A DNA stretch of 64,000 nucleotides, from the NCBI RefSeq assembly GCF_000222485.1, contig NC_015914.1:992001-1056000 (forward strand), in the 5' to 3' direction. A model generated the notes under the pieces. The model saw only the letters and a program-made list of their open reading frames with translations. It was not told the origin of the DNA and ran no database searches. This DNA comes from Cyclobacterium marinum DSM 745 (GTDB taxonomy: Bacteria > Bacteroidota > Bacteroidia > Cytophagales > Cyclobacteriaceae). The position numbers and the translations under genes were made by a program. Shown here in pieces: positions 29,301 to 38,312 of this stretch (position 1 is its first letter; each line of letters starts with the position of its first letter).

Positions 29301-31058
29301 TTAATCCTTCTTCTTTTTCACTAAGAGCACCCAGTCTAAATCAATTTCTCCGGGAGCTTTTCCCAGTAAGGTAATTTGTCCACCCGACACCTGCTTTAAG
29401 GCATCATTCTGAGACCAGGCACCGGTCCTCGGGTTAAACCAATGAATTTCAAACACCCCTTCGGGCAATGTGAGTTCCCCTTCCCCACCATCTCTGAGGT
29501 ATAAAACAAATACTTCATCATTGGCGGCTAGTTGCCAGGCATTTGCTTTTTCATTTACTATAGGGCTCAATTCTTGAAAAGGGATTTCACTTTTGGTGAA
29601 AAAGTTTTTGGCATGATTCATCACCTCATAATAGGCCTGGTATTTCCGGTAATCTTCTATCCTTAGATCTTCACCTTTACCAATATATACTTCTGTGCCT
29701 GCAGCACCGGCCATGAGTGAAGCCCAAAGGGAATTTTTTCTCCACACCTCCAAATCAGGGAATTCAGGACTTGTATACGGTTCATCATAAGCAACCACCC
29801 AAGGGTGTCCTGAAGCAGCCGAGGCTTTTCTCCAATGTAAAATCCGATCATAACCATGCGTTACGTCTTGGAAATTACCCTGAAAACTTATTCCAGTATA
29901 GGATGGATCTCCCACCAAGTCTTCGAAAATCGCATCTGTTGTAGACGGACCATTGTGTACAACGATTAATTCCTCATAAGGGAGTAAATTTTTTAGATAA
30001 GCTGCAAATAATTTTCTCTGCTCGCTGGTTATTAATTTTCCATAGCCTTCATCTTTTTGCCAACCATTTTCTTCTCCTATATTCCACGTTACGGCATTAA
30101 GGTAGCCAAACCTAGCCGCTAATTCCCTATAAAAAAGCTTTCTGCTGTTGGCAAAATCACCTCCTTCTTTGTGTTCAAAATAAGATTGATTTTCCTGCTC
30201 AGACAATACAAACTGAACCATCATTCCTTCCTGCATCATATAATCAAATAGCAATTGCCATTGATCAAGCTTGGAAACATCATAATGATAATACTCATCT
30301 TGACCTACCCATGGAAAAGCAGTCTGTCCATCGCCATAGGCATTCATAAGCAGAAAGTAATGGGAGTTGATCCCTTGCTTCTTCAGGTAATTGATCACTC
30401 CTATGATCCCTTTGCCTTTATCTTCCTGCCAAAGCAAGTCCCCCTCTTCCCAATCAGCAATGTGTTGATTATATGCCCTATCTGAATCAGTTCCGTCAAA
30501 TTCTTTGTATTGGAGTAGAACTTCCGGCGCATTGGCACCCATTTTAAAAAAATATTCTCCATTGGTAAATTGAAGAAAATGCTCACCGATGTATTGTAAT
30601 TTCCCCTTTCCCAAAAAGCCACCTTGGCTAGGATCTTCAGGGCTTACAGTGAAGGTTCCTTGCTCGCCATCAAAGGCCAAACTGCGTCCTTCAGCATTTC
30701 CCGGGGCTATGGCCATATTTTCACCTTCCAAAAAGCTGACAGTATAAGACCATTTCCCTGGTTTTAGGGGCAATAAATGGGCCCTCCACACCCTGCCCTT
30801 TTCAGCTCCGCTTTCACCTGCATTACCATCTGCGGCAAAATACCCCGGTACTACTATATTTTCACCATCTGGATCGGTAAAACTTACTTCCATTTTATAA
30901 TTTAAAAATGTCGCTTCTTCTTCCGCTAACTCAGGACCATTCCAAGAAAATGTCATTTTTTGGTAGGCAATGGAACTTCCTTGAATCGTAGGTTGCTTAC
31001 CGCAGGCGATTAATACAAAGCCCATTAAGGAAAAGCAAATCAAAAATATAAGGCGCAT
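29301..31058 (-). CDS. DUF5060-domain lipoprotein with glycoside-hydrolase-like TIM barrel
   Basis: A 585-residue lipoprotein (lipobox LIAC, cysteine 19). Residues ~27-110 match the DUF5060 beta-sandwich (FSWNGPELAEEEATFLNYKMEVSFTDPDG, then GRVWRAHLLPLKPGKWSYTVSF). The middle (~150-480) looks like the TIM barrel of DUF4038/GH140-like enzymes, with a candidate acid in VTWNIGEENGWQ and WVVAYDEPYTSPEFP. The end (VFEIHWFNPRTGAWSQ) resembles the C-terminal collagen-binding-like domain of these proteins. Likely a sugar-cleaving enzyme at the cell surface; linkage unknown. Confidence 0.82.
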   Translation of the reverse strand: MRLIFLICFSLMGFVLIACGKQPTIQGSSIAYQKMTFSWNGPELAEEEATFLNYKMEVSFTDPDGENIVVPGYFAADGNAGESGAEKGRVWRAHLLPLKPGKWSYTVSFLEGENMAIAPGNAEGRSLAFDGEQGTFTVSPEDPSQGGFLGKGKLQYIGEHFLQFTNGEYFFKMGANAPEVLLQYKEFDGTDSDRAYNQHIADWEEGDLLWQEDKGKGIIGVINYLKKQGINSHYFLLMNAYGDGQTAFPWVGQDEYYHYDVSKLDQWQLLFDYMMQEGMMVQFVLSEQENQSYFEHKEGGDFANSRKLFYRELAARFGYLNAVTWNIGEENGWQKDEGYGKLITSEQRKLFAAYLKNLLPYEELIVVHNGPSTTDAIFEDLVGDPSYTGISFQGNFQDVTHGYDRILHWRKASAASGHPWVVAYDEPYTSPEFPDLEVWRKNSLWASLMAGAAGTEVYIGKGEDLRIEDYRKYQAYYEVMNHAKNFFTKSEIPFQELSPIVNEKANAWQLAANDEVFVLYLRDGGEGELTLPEGVFEIHWFNPRTGAWSQNDALKQVSGGQITLLGKAPGEIDLDWVLLVKKKKD

Positions 31059-31324
31059 ATAATTTTAGGTTTAATGGTTGGATTAATGGCTAAATATAGG
31101 AAATGCATCGACCAATTCATAAAGTACTTATTGAATAGAATCCAAAGGCAGCAAGCTCCTTTTTGTCTTTAAAACCGAGTGGAATTGTATATTTTTAAAG
31201 AGATTGTTTAGAAATAATATAGCCATTGATGAGACCAATTTTTAACTCTCAATAAATTCAAACGTGTATTGAACAATTTTTTCCGGATTTTTGTACATTA
31301 TATAATTACAAACCTGATGATCCT

Positions 31325-33391
31325 ATGAAAAAATTTAATCAAACAAGTATCCTTCCTGTTTTCGTTTTATTGACAGCCTTCTCCTGCGCTCCAAAGCAGG
31401 TAGAGACCGAGGAAGAAGTGGAAGCCATTAACTTAAGCTATATGGACACCTCCACTCGTGCACAGGATGATTTTTTTCAGTATGTCAATGGCTCTTGGTT
31501 AGCAGAGGCCGAAATACCTGCTGATCAGGGGAGATGGGGTAGTTTTCTGGAGCTAAGGGATCAAAGTATAGCCGGAGTAAAGCAGGTCATGGAATCCGCC
31601 AAGGAAAATATATCTGAGTTCCCAAAAGGAACTGACCAATACAAGGCGGTTACATTTTATACCATTGGAATGGATTCCTTATTGGCTGAAAAAAGAGGAC
31701 ATAAGGTACTACTCCCCTGGTTTGAAGAGATCGAACAGATTAAAAACATGGCAGACCTTCAGGCTTTCATAGGCAAAATTCACCCCGCCGGAGTAAGTGC
31801 TTTTTTCAATATTTATGTAAGTTCAGATGCCAAGGACTCAGATCAAAACGCCTTGTACCTAAGTCAAGGAGGTCTAGGTTTGCCTGACAGGGATTATTAT
31901 GTGGATGAGAGCAACGAAAAATTCAAAGAAATAAAGAAAAAATATGAAGCCCATATTTCCAAGGTATTTCAACTATTGGGCAGTTCAGAGGACGAAGCCC
32001 GTGAGGTGGCAGAAGATGTTTTGGCGATAGAAACACAACTCGCTGCAGCCAGCAAGACCAGAATAGAAATGCGTGATGCTGAAGGCAGGTACAATAAATA
32101 TTCAATAGAAAAGCTTCAAGAAACCACTCCTTCACTTGATTGGTCTTCCTTGTTTGAAACCTTTGGCGCAGCCGCAGATGAAGTAATTGTCAGCAGCCCT
32201 GATTTTATGCTTGCCTTGGAAAATATTTTTAGTGAATCTAAACCTAAAAGGTGGCAAAACTACTTAAAATGGCACCTGGTGCGCAAGTCATCTCCCTATA
32301 TGAACCATGCACTGGTGCAGGCAAATTTTGATTTTTACGGAAAAGAATTGCAGGGAACAGAAGCATTGCGAGCCCGCTGGAAGAGGGTGTTGAGCAGTGC
32401 GGAAGGAGCTGTGGGAGAGGCCATCGGTAAGTTATATACAGAAGAGTTTTTTCCCGAGGAGGCCAAAGAAAAAGCCAATGAAATGGTCAATAATATTTTG
32501 GAAGCCATGGGGGACAGGATTCAAAACCTGGACTGGATGAGCGAGGAGACCAAAGCCAAAGCCATGGACAAGCTGGCTACATTCACAGTAAAGATCGGTT
32601 ATCCTGACAAATGGGAAAGCTATGCTGCCCTAGAGCTGGATGACAATATGGAGACCACCTCCTACCTATCCAATATTATTGCTGCCGACCAATTTCAGTT
32701 CAGGAAAAATATGGACAAACTGGGCAAGGAAGTGGATCGATCCGAATGGTTTATGACCCCTCAAACGGTAAATGCCTACTATAACCCTACATATAACGAA
32801 ATAGTATTCCCTGCAGCTATTCTTCAGCCGCCCTTTTATAATTACAAAGCAGATGCGGCGGTAAATTATGGAGGAATAGGAGCTGTAATTGGCCATGAGA
32901 TATCCCACGGATTTGATGATCAAGGCAGTCGCTACAGTCCGGATGGCAACCTTGAAAATTGGTGGAAAGAAGAAGATCTAGAACGTTTTAAAGAGAGGAC
33001 CGGAGCGCTTGTGGCCCAATATGATCAATATGAGCCTATTGAAGGGCTGAATGTAAAAGGCCAACTTACTTTGGGAGAAAACATTGGTGACTTGGGCGGT
33101 GTATTGGTAGCCTATGATGGACTTCAGAAACATTTGGAAGAACATGGTAATCCTGGAGAGATTGATGGATTTACTCCTTCACAGCGTTTCTTCCTTTCAT
33201 GGGCTACAGTCTGGCGCACCAAAAGCAGAGAAGAGGCCTTGCGTACCCAAATCCAAACTGACCCTCATTCACCCGCTCAATACCGTGCCAATGGCCCATT
33301 GGTCAATGTTGACGCTTTTTATCAGGCCTTTGATGTCAAAGAAGGGGATCAAATGTATGTCGCACCGGAGGAAAGGGTTAGGATCTGGTAA
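31325..33391 (+). CDS. M13-family zinc metallopeptidase (neprilysin/PepO-like) lipoprotein
   Basis: A 688-residue peptidase that cleaves small to medium peptides outside the cytoplasm. The lipobox is LLTAFSC (cysteine 21). The zinc motif H524-E-I-S-H528 is followed by the family E-N-x-x-D element in LGENIGDLGG, with NAYYNPTYNEIVFPAAILQPPFY upstream; the C terminus is VRIW, close to the family's usual x-x-x-W end. Length typical. Followed by a terminator at 33476-33512, after which the repeat-rich region begins. Confidence 0.93.
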   Translation: MKKFNQTSILPVFVLLTAFSCAPKQVETEEEVEAINLSYMDTSTRAQDDFFQYVNGSWLAEAEIPADQGRWGSFLELRDQSIAGVKQVMESAKENISEFPKGTDQYKAVTFYTIGMDSLLAEKRGHKVLLPWFEEIEQIKNMADLQAFIGKIHPAGVSAFFNIYVSSDAKDSDQNALYLSQGGLGLPDRDYYVDESNEKFKEIKKKYEAHISKVFQLLGSSEDEAREVAEDVLAIETQLAAASKTRIEMRDAEGRYNKYSIEKLQETTPSLDWSSLFETFGAAADEVIVSSPDFMLALENIFSESKPKRWQNYLKWHLVRKSSPYMNHALVQANFDFYGKELQGTEALRARWKRVLSSAEGAVGEAIGKLYTEEFFPEEAKEKANEMVNNILEAMGDRIQNLDWMSEETKAKAMDKLATFTVKIGYPDKWESYAALELDDNMETTSYLSNIIAADQFQFRKNMDKLGKEVDRSEWFMTPQTVNAYYNPTYNEIVFPAAILQPPFYNYKADAAVNYGGIGAVIGHEISHGFDDQGSRYSPDGNLENWWKEEDLERFKERTGALVAQYDQYEPIEGLNVKGQLTLGENIGDLGGVLVAYDGLQKHLEEHGNPGEIDGFTPSQRFFLSWATVWRTKSREEALRTQIQTDPHSPAQYRANGPLVNVDAFYQAFDVKEGDQMYVAPEERVRIW

Positions 33392-33475
33392 TTTGAATTT
33401 CAATAATAGTTATCGATAAATTATTATGTTGGATCAAGCTTTTTTTTATCAAAGAGAGCAAGGAATTTTAAGGTT

Positions 33476-33512
33476 TAAAAAGGGTTCTCGATTTCGGGAA
33501 CTCTTTTTTTCT
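33476..33512 (+). terminator. intrinsic terminator after M13 peptidase gene
   Basis: An imperfect stem AAAAAGGGTTCTCG / CGGGAACTCTTTTT with a short ATTT loop and a T run, about 90 bases after the peptidase stop. Two pairs are G-T wobbles. Confidence 0.7.
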
Positions 33513-33648
33513 TACCTTCTATCCTGAAGGAAATTCCTTTATTTACGGATTTATAAGTTTTATGCATTAATGGTATTGGTATTCCATTTCCATTGTTATT
33601 GCTCGACATTAGTCAGTATGCCAATCTTGAAGGTCAAAACTTAACCAA

Positions 33649-34286
33649 CCCAAAAACCCCATAGGGGTGTCACTTTTGTAGCCAAGGCTGTAAAGCCTTG
33701 GTTAAAAACATGGAGAGCAATCTGATTTTGGCGGTATTGTTGCTATTTTTCTGCAATAATGTTGACAAAATCACTTTCGCCTATAGTTATCCTAATTTCT
33801 ACCTGTTCATTTTTGCCCCTGAGTTGCTGTGCTTCAGGGCAGGCCCTGAGCGAGTTATAAATCAGGGCAGGCTTGATCCAAAAACGAACCAAAAAAATCA
33901 AGGCTGTATGTAAATCTTAACGCAAAATGAATCACTCCCTGGCTAAACAAAAAAAACTCGGCCGAAAAGGCCTCAAACAGTTTTTTGTTTTTAACGCCAT
34001 TGAGCAATCCATTTTACTAATTTCCATAAGGCCGAAAACAGTAAATAGAATTGAATAATATTACGCAGCTAAAGCTATACAGGCTAGATATTTAACCTAC
34101 CCTAGAATTCATTTTCGCTTGACATTACTCCCTATGGTAATATTGACGGCAAAGCCTAACAAATCCCAAAACCCCATAGGGGTGTCACTTTTGTAGCCAA
34201 GGCTGTGAAGCCTTGGTAAAACAAGGAGGAGAATACGATTTTGGCGGTATTGTGGCTATTTTTCTGCAACAATGCTGACAAAATCA
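33649..34286 (+). repeat. modular repeat block 1a (A1-E1-C1-A2)
   Basis: First block of a repeat family. Modules are named here: A (~125 bp core with three hairpins), B, C, D and E linkers. Core A1 is 33649-33775 and A2 34165-34286. E1 (33815-33873) holds CCCTGA/TCAGGG hairpins, and C1 (33884-34157) starts with the GAACC box and contains a GGCCGAAAAGGCC-type hairpin. Both A copies carry the stem CCAAGGCT/AGCCTTGG, with loop GTAA in A1 and GTGA in A2. Short frames here are by-products of the repeat, not genes. Confidence 0.85.
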
Positions 34287-34363
34287 CAACCTAAGTTAAG
34301 AGGATAAGAGAAGCTGGGACGAAAGATCTCCTGATTCTCCATTGTAATATAGCCCACTTTTAT

Positions 34364-34654
34364 TCATCCTATTCTATTCGGAATATCCATTCTTTCATGT
34401 ACGATTCGGTCAACTTTCAGAAGTTCCCCATCTACTTGATAGACGATGAAATGAGCATTAATTTTAATCATTCTGTGGTTAGGTTTTATGCTAATAATTT
34501 GCCTTCCCAGTTCCGGGTTAATACAAATATTGTCGATTTGAGTCATTATTTGCTTGACATAATTATCCGCTTGTTTTAAAGACCAGTTTGTATAGGTATA
34601 TTCCCAAATGTTTTCTAAATCATTAATTGCTAACCTACTTAATTGGAATTTCAT
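34364..34654 (-). CDS. parE: RelE/ParE-family toxin
   Basis: A 96-residue type II toxin. The ParE pattern is clear: MKFQLSRLAINDLENIWEYT at the start, then QADNYVKQIMTQIDNICINPELGR and a C-terminal RIVHERMDI. ParE toxins poison DNA gyrase, while RelE relatives cut mRNA on the ribosome; this one groups with ParE by motif. Its ATG overlaps the antitoxin stop (ATGA), so the two are coupled. The module sits inside repeat cluster 1. Confidence 0.9.
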   Translation of the reverse strand: MKFQLSRLAINDLENIWEYTYTNWSLKQADNYVKQIMTQIDNICINPELGRQIISIKPNHRMIKINAHFIVYQVDGELLKVDRIVHERMDIPNRIG

Positions 34655-34896
34655 TTCGAATGTTTTGCATGCATTCTTTCTAAAAATTCTTTGGGATCAA
34701 AATCAGTGATATAGCCACTGTTTTCTCCCGCTTCAATTGCTTCTTTTAAAGCCGTTATTTTTTGTTCTTCTTCTTCAATTTTTCGCAACCCTGCTCTAAT
34801 CACCTCACTTGCTGAAGCATACCTTCCGGAAGCAATGCTTTTTTCTATGATGGATTCAAAGTGCTCTCCTAAAGTAATTGAAGTATTTTTTGCCAT
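34651..34896 (-). CDS. parD: ParD-family ribbon-helix-helix antitoxin
   Basis: An antitoxin of about 81 residues with an N-terminal ribbon-helix-helix (NTSITLGEHFESIIEKSIASGRYASASEVIRAGLRKIEEEE) that binds DNA and a flexible C-terminal tail (FDPKEFLERMHAKHSK) that would wrap the toxin. I chose the ATG at 34896 over a TTG at 34902. A perfect palindrome lies 23 bases upstream (34920-34934), which probably serves as its own operator. It is clearly homologous to the antitoxin at 45426. Confidence 0.92.
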   Translation of the reverse strand: MAKNTSITLGEHFESIIEKSIASGRYASASEVIRAGLRKIEEEEQKITALKEAIEAGENSGYITDFDPKEFLERMHAKHSK

Positions 34897-34919
34897 TTCC
34901 AATTATTTTATTTTCAATA

Positions 34920-34934
34920 TACCAATTATTGGTA
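34920..34934. promoter_or_regulatory. candidate ParD operator palindrome (copy 1)
   Basis: TACCAATTATTGGTA, symmetric about its central T, 23 bases upstream of the parD ATG. The same 15 bases at the same distance precede the second parD gene (45701-45715). Confidence 0.6.
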
Positions 34935-35004
34935 TTGATGTCAACACTGTCCTTTCATTTTTCAATGATAGGCATATAGGTAAGAGTTCTTGAATTTCTA
35001 GATT

Positions 35005-35930
35005 CCAAAAACACCGTAGGTGTGGTATTTTTGTAGCCAAGGCTGTGAAGCCTTGGTCAAAGCATGAAGCACAATCTGATTTTGGCGGTATTGTTGCTTT
35101 TTTTCTGCAACAATACTGACAAAATCACTTTTATCGGGATCATAAAATATAATTCATAGGGGAATTTAACCTTTTGAGATGGTTTGTTGACTTTTTCTAA
35201 TGGTTACCCTTTTCTTTTCCTGTTCATTTTTTCCTTGATGAAAAAACGAACCAAAAAAATCAAGGCTGTATGTAAATCTTAACGCAAAATGAATCACTCC
35301 TTGGCTAAACAAAAAAAACTCGGCCGAAAAGGCCTCAAACAGTTTTTTGTTTTTAACGCCATTGAGCAATCCATTTTACTAATTTCCATAAGGCCAAAAT
35401 AAAAAATAGAATTGAACAAACTTAGGCAACTTAAGCCATATAAGCTAGATATTTAACTTACCCTAGAATTCATTTTCGCTTGACATTACTCCCTATGATA
35501 ATATTGACGGAAAATCTTAACCAACCCAAAAACCCCATAGGGGTGTCACTTTTGTAGCCAAGGCTGTAAAGCCTTGGTTAAAACGATCTGCACGATACGA
35601 TTTTGGCGGTATTGTTGCTTTTTTTCTGCAATAATGCTGACAAAATCACTTTCGCCCGTAGTTATCCAAATTTCTACCTGTTCATTTTTTCCCCTGAGTT
35701 GCTGTGCTTCAGGGCAGGCCCTGAGAAGAAATCAGGGCAGGCTTAATTCAAAAACGAACCAAAAAAATCAAGGCTGTCAAATCTTATTTCAAATGATGGG
35801 TAATTGTTTAATGAACAAATATTTTTTACGTAGCCAACATTTGAAGGCCGGTAAAGCCTAATACATTGTGCTTTCAAAAAGAAACGTAATTACCGATATA
35901 AGAATTTCCATCCAAGGACGTAGGCTACAT
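35005..35930 (+). repeat. modular repeat block 1b (A3-B1-C2-A4-E2-D0)
   Basis: Core A3 (35005-35127) belongs to the subfamily with CACCGTAGGTG, core A4 (35525-35649) to the subfamily with CCCCATAGGGG. B1 spans 35130-35275, C2 35246-35518, E2 35693-35743. D0 (35777-35930) is a D module that lacks the internal long hairpin found in the other D copies. Hairpin loops are GTGA (A3) and GTAA (A4). All modules run in the plus direction. Confidence 0.85.
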
Positions 35931-36058
35931 TGTCCAATGCAATCCTGTACTGCTCTAAAATTCCAGCTTCTGAAAATTTGGGTTTACTGGCCATACAAAT
36001 TGAATTTAAAGGTTTATAAAAACATCATGAAAATTCCCATTCATAACCAAACCCTCAC

Positions 36059-36114
36059 CCGATCACCACATCACCCCATCATTACATCACAGCATCACTA
36101 CATCACCCCATCTC
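36059..36114 (+). repeat. 8-bp tandem array, NNNATCAC type (7 units)
   Basis: Seven consecutive 8-bp units: CCGATCAC, CACATCAC, CCCATCAT, TACATCAC, AGCATCAC, TACATCAC, CCCATCTC. The last five positions are nearly constant and the first three vary. It abuts the 21-bp array that begins at 36117. A second array with the same 8-bp period is at 61550-61633. Confidence 0.85.
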
Positions 36115-36116
36115 CC

Positions 36117-36277
36117 TTCCTACAATTGCATTCCTCCTGCTTACAACTCCCTTCCTACGACTTACATTTGTATTCCTACCACTTACATGGCTGTTCCTAC
36201 GACCTGCATTTGTGTTCCTACCGCTTACATTTCCATCCCTACAGGCTACAATTCAATCCCTACCGCTTACAAGCCTA
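36117..36277 (+). repeat. 21-bp tandem array (7 full units plus a partial one)
   Basis: Units start at 36131, 36152, 36173, 36194, 36215, 36236 and 36257, each 21 bp with the theme TTCCTACSRCTTACATTTNN; a 14-bp partial unit is at 36117-36130. Units differ by several bases, so the array is not a recent expansion. Because 21 is a multiple of three, a plus-strand frame (35868-36323) reads as a 7-residue repeat (S-Y-D-L-H-L-x), but there is no sign that it is a real gene. Confidence 0.85.
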
Positions 36278-36492
36278 CCCCTTCCCATCACAAATCGCTA
36301 AGTCATTGACCCTATGGCTATAACTATGAATATAATAAATTTCTATGAAATCAAAAAATTGGGAAAACTATGCTCAATAACAACACTAATTCTCCTCACC
36401 TTTTCAATATTTATTTTAGGGTAACTTGACCTATTTAATGGTCATACCAGGGTTTTCCAGTAGCGAAAATGTTTGTTAATTGGACATAATTT

Positions 36493-37341
36493 TTATTGTC
36501 CCAATCCAAAATATCTTTGAACTATAGGTTCGGTTGCTGCACCGAGAACATAGAACAGAATCGTCCAAATTGAAAATAGAATCCAATTGTTCTTTACAAT
36601 CTCAATTATTCCAGGAATAGTAAGTCCATAAATCTTCACTTTTGTCAAATTAACTTTTAGTTTGTCTTGTTCGGTTCGATGAATAATATTATCCATTATA
36701 TCAACTTTTCTAAGAGTTGATCTATGTAATTTCAAATATTCTTTGTCGTCATAAGCAGCAGCTTCTTGTTTACCCGTTAATGTGTCTCTTGTACTTATTT
36801 CATTACGAATCGCTAGGTTTAAGAGTCTTCCATCAGGTTTATTTTTTTCATAAGCATATGAATAAATTTTACCTAGAATTCTTGGAAAGTCATATTTACG
36901 GTCATCATCTAAATGAAAAGGATTACCCCCTAAAATCTTATATCTATTTGCAATTGCTTCGAAACCATAATTTGAGTCTCGCATATTCCAATGGATCCAT
37001 TTTTTATCTTTATTACTTTTCATGTACTTGTAAAATTCGAAAAGCATTTTCTTTTCTAAGGTATCATAGTCTTCAGGGTTAAGATTATTAAAATTTTTAC
37101 CGTCAAATTGAGCTTGTATATGTATGGAAAAAGACTTCATTTGGGCAGTTTCCATTGATCGTACACTAATAGAAGTAACCCTTGGAGTTCGCCCATGTGA
37201 AGTGACAAATGATTCACAGGAGTAATGAATAATCAGCGCCTTACCTTTATCTTTTAAAATTTCTTTCAACTGGTCAAGTCCTTCTTTTCTCTCGATTAGT
37301 CTTTTTGACTTTAGAAACATTTTTTTGTGATTTTTATGCAC
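36493..37341 (-). CDS. conserved protein of unknown function with C-terminal membrane anchor
   Basis: A 282-residue protein. Residues ~34-225 form a soluble domain with the hallmarks IIHYSCESF (38-45), RVTSISVRS (54-62), WIHWNMRDSNYGFEA (115-129), a DDDRKYDFPRIL element (145-156) and AYDDKEYLKLHRSTLRKVDIMDNI (196-219). A single membrane helix follows at ~252-271. I recall similar proteins in diverse bacteria, always as uncharacterised. The spread of conserved acids and histidines (E43, D122, D151, D214, H206) is loosely reminiscent of an RNase H-like nuclease, but the DxE motif is not intact, so I do not call a function. It lies in an accessory segment between repeats. Confidence 0.6.
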   Translation of the reverse strand: MHKNHKKMFLKSKRLIERKEGLDQLKEILKDKGKALIIHYSCESFVTSHGRTPRVTSISVRSMETAQMKSFSIHIQAQFDGKNFNNLNPEDYDTLEKKMLFEFYKYMKSNKDKKWIHWNMRDSNYGFEAIANRYKILGGNPFHLDDDRKYDFPRILGKIYSYAYEKNKPDGRLLNLAIRNEISTRDTLTGKQEAAAYDDKEYLKLHRSTLRKVDIMDNIIHRTEQDKLKVNLTKVKIYGLTIPGIIEIVKNNWILFSIWTILFYVLGAATEPIVQRYFGLGQ

Positions 37342-37399
37342 TACAACATTGAAAATAAAAGTAATAGTGCTTCCATGTTAGATCCTGTCTATAAAATTC

Positions 37400-37411
37400 A
37401 TTAACGTTAAT
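37400..37411. promoter_or_regulatory. perfect 12-bp palindrome between two accessory genes
   Basis: ATTAACGTTAAT lies in the 131-base spacer upstream of the 282-residue protein gene. It could be an operator; the AT-rich context makes chance possible. Confidence 0.25.
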
Positions 37412-37472
37412 AATATCCCGACTTTTACGATCTGATTTAAACACTTAATTAGTAATAAAATATGAAATGTTA

Positions 37473-38204
37473 TTACCAATCAAAAGGTCTATCATATTTA
37501 ATATTTTTTTTATCAAACTCTTTTTCTAATCCCATTAGAACTTCTTTGAAAGAATTTACAATTTCATGAAAATATTCGAGATCCACATTTTTAAATTCTG
37601 ATTCATGAACTATAATATTTCTTTTATTCTGTAACCCCTTAAAGAACCCAATAATATTTGTTGAATATTTTAATTTAATTAAATTCTCAAATCTAATAAA
37701 AGATTTATCTATTTTCCCATAAATAATATATGCACTAGCCCTTTTGCAAACAGATTTGATAATATCTCTTGTTAATTCTGTACTAGTTAAATTATCTAAA
37801 TTAAATGATGTATTAATTTGAAAATTTGAATTAATCTGTTCAACTCTTTTAAGTAAATTATTATTTGCTAATAAAAAAAGAAAAACACTTTTTTTTAATA
37901 TTTGCTCTAAAACCTCAAATAGATAAACAATTATATAATTTAAATACATTGAGCCAGCATGTTGAAATTCTGAATGAAGACTAGCACCAAACATATCTAT
38001 ATATACAGAACCAGAAATAATTAAAGAATCATTCTTAATACTGAATGATTTCAAGGAACGATTGTTCTTTAGATGGGCTAAAATTGAATCTTTATCATTT
38101 AAATACAACATCAAATCTTGATGTCCGTATGATGACGTAATAATTTTTCCCCACCATAAACCAAAATCAAAATATTCAGAATCAATTGTCATAATATTTT
38201 TCAT
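37473..38204 (-). CDS. AT-rich hypothetical protein with HEPN-like R-x4-H motif
   Basis: A 243-residue protein I cannot place in a named family. Its middle and end are predicted helical, and near the C terminus it has L-Q-N-K-R195-N-I-I-V-H200-E, which fits the R-x4-6-H motif of HEPN ribonucleases (typical of toxins and defence proteins). The gene is visibly more AT-rich than its neighbours (many AAT, ATA and TTT codons), which suggests transfer. It lies between the 152-residue and 282-residue protein genes on the same strand, with spacers of 108 and 131 bases, so co-transcription is uncertain. The HEPN assignment rests on one motif plus helical content. Confidence 0.5.
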   Translation of the reverse strand: MKNIMTIDSEYFDFGLWWGKIITSSYGHQDLMLYLNDKDSILAHLKNNRSLKSFSIKNDSLIISGSVYIDMFGASLHSEFQHAGSMYLNYIIVYLFEVLEQILKKSVFLFLLANNNLLKRVEQINSNFQINTSFNLDNLTSTELTRDIIKSVCKRASAYIIYGKIDKSFIRFENLIKLKYSTNIIGFFKGLQNKRNIIVHESEFKNVDLEYFHEIVNSFKEVLMGLEKEFDKKNIKYDRPFDW

Positions 38205-38244
38205 CTATTAAAAATTAGTTCAATTATAAAGTAGCAAAACAATG

Positions 38245-38305
38245 TGGTTTAACGATTTAGCTATGTGCAGGGTCCCGAAGGGCATTGCGGATAGGTGTTA
38301 TTGTA
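38245..38305 (-). other. imperfect palindrome resembling an integron attC site
   Basis: Read on the minus strand, this spacer starts near TAACACCTATCCGC, has a central GCCCTTCGGGACCC hairpin and ends GCACATAGCTAAATC then GTTAAAC. The last seven bases fit the attC core GTTRRRY, and TAAC/GTTA plus an 8-base inner pair (6 of 8 matching) form nested arms. The left core fits RYYYAAC poorly, and no integron integrase is in the window. The site lies right after the 152-residue gene, where a cassette attC would be. Confidence 0.25.
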
Positions 38306-38312
38306 GCCAGTT

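Noticed and set aside
33698..33913. Short plus-strand frame inside block 1a
   Set aside because: It reads through the hairpin-rich core repeat. The same translation recurs in frames in other copies and has no start context, so it is a repeat by-product.
35868..36323. 151-residue frame with a 7-residue repeat
   Set aside because: It begins in the D module and crosses the 8-bp and 21-bp arrays. The repeat follows from the DNA period, with no protein-like ends.
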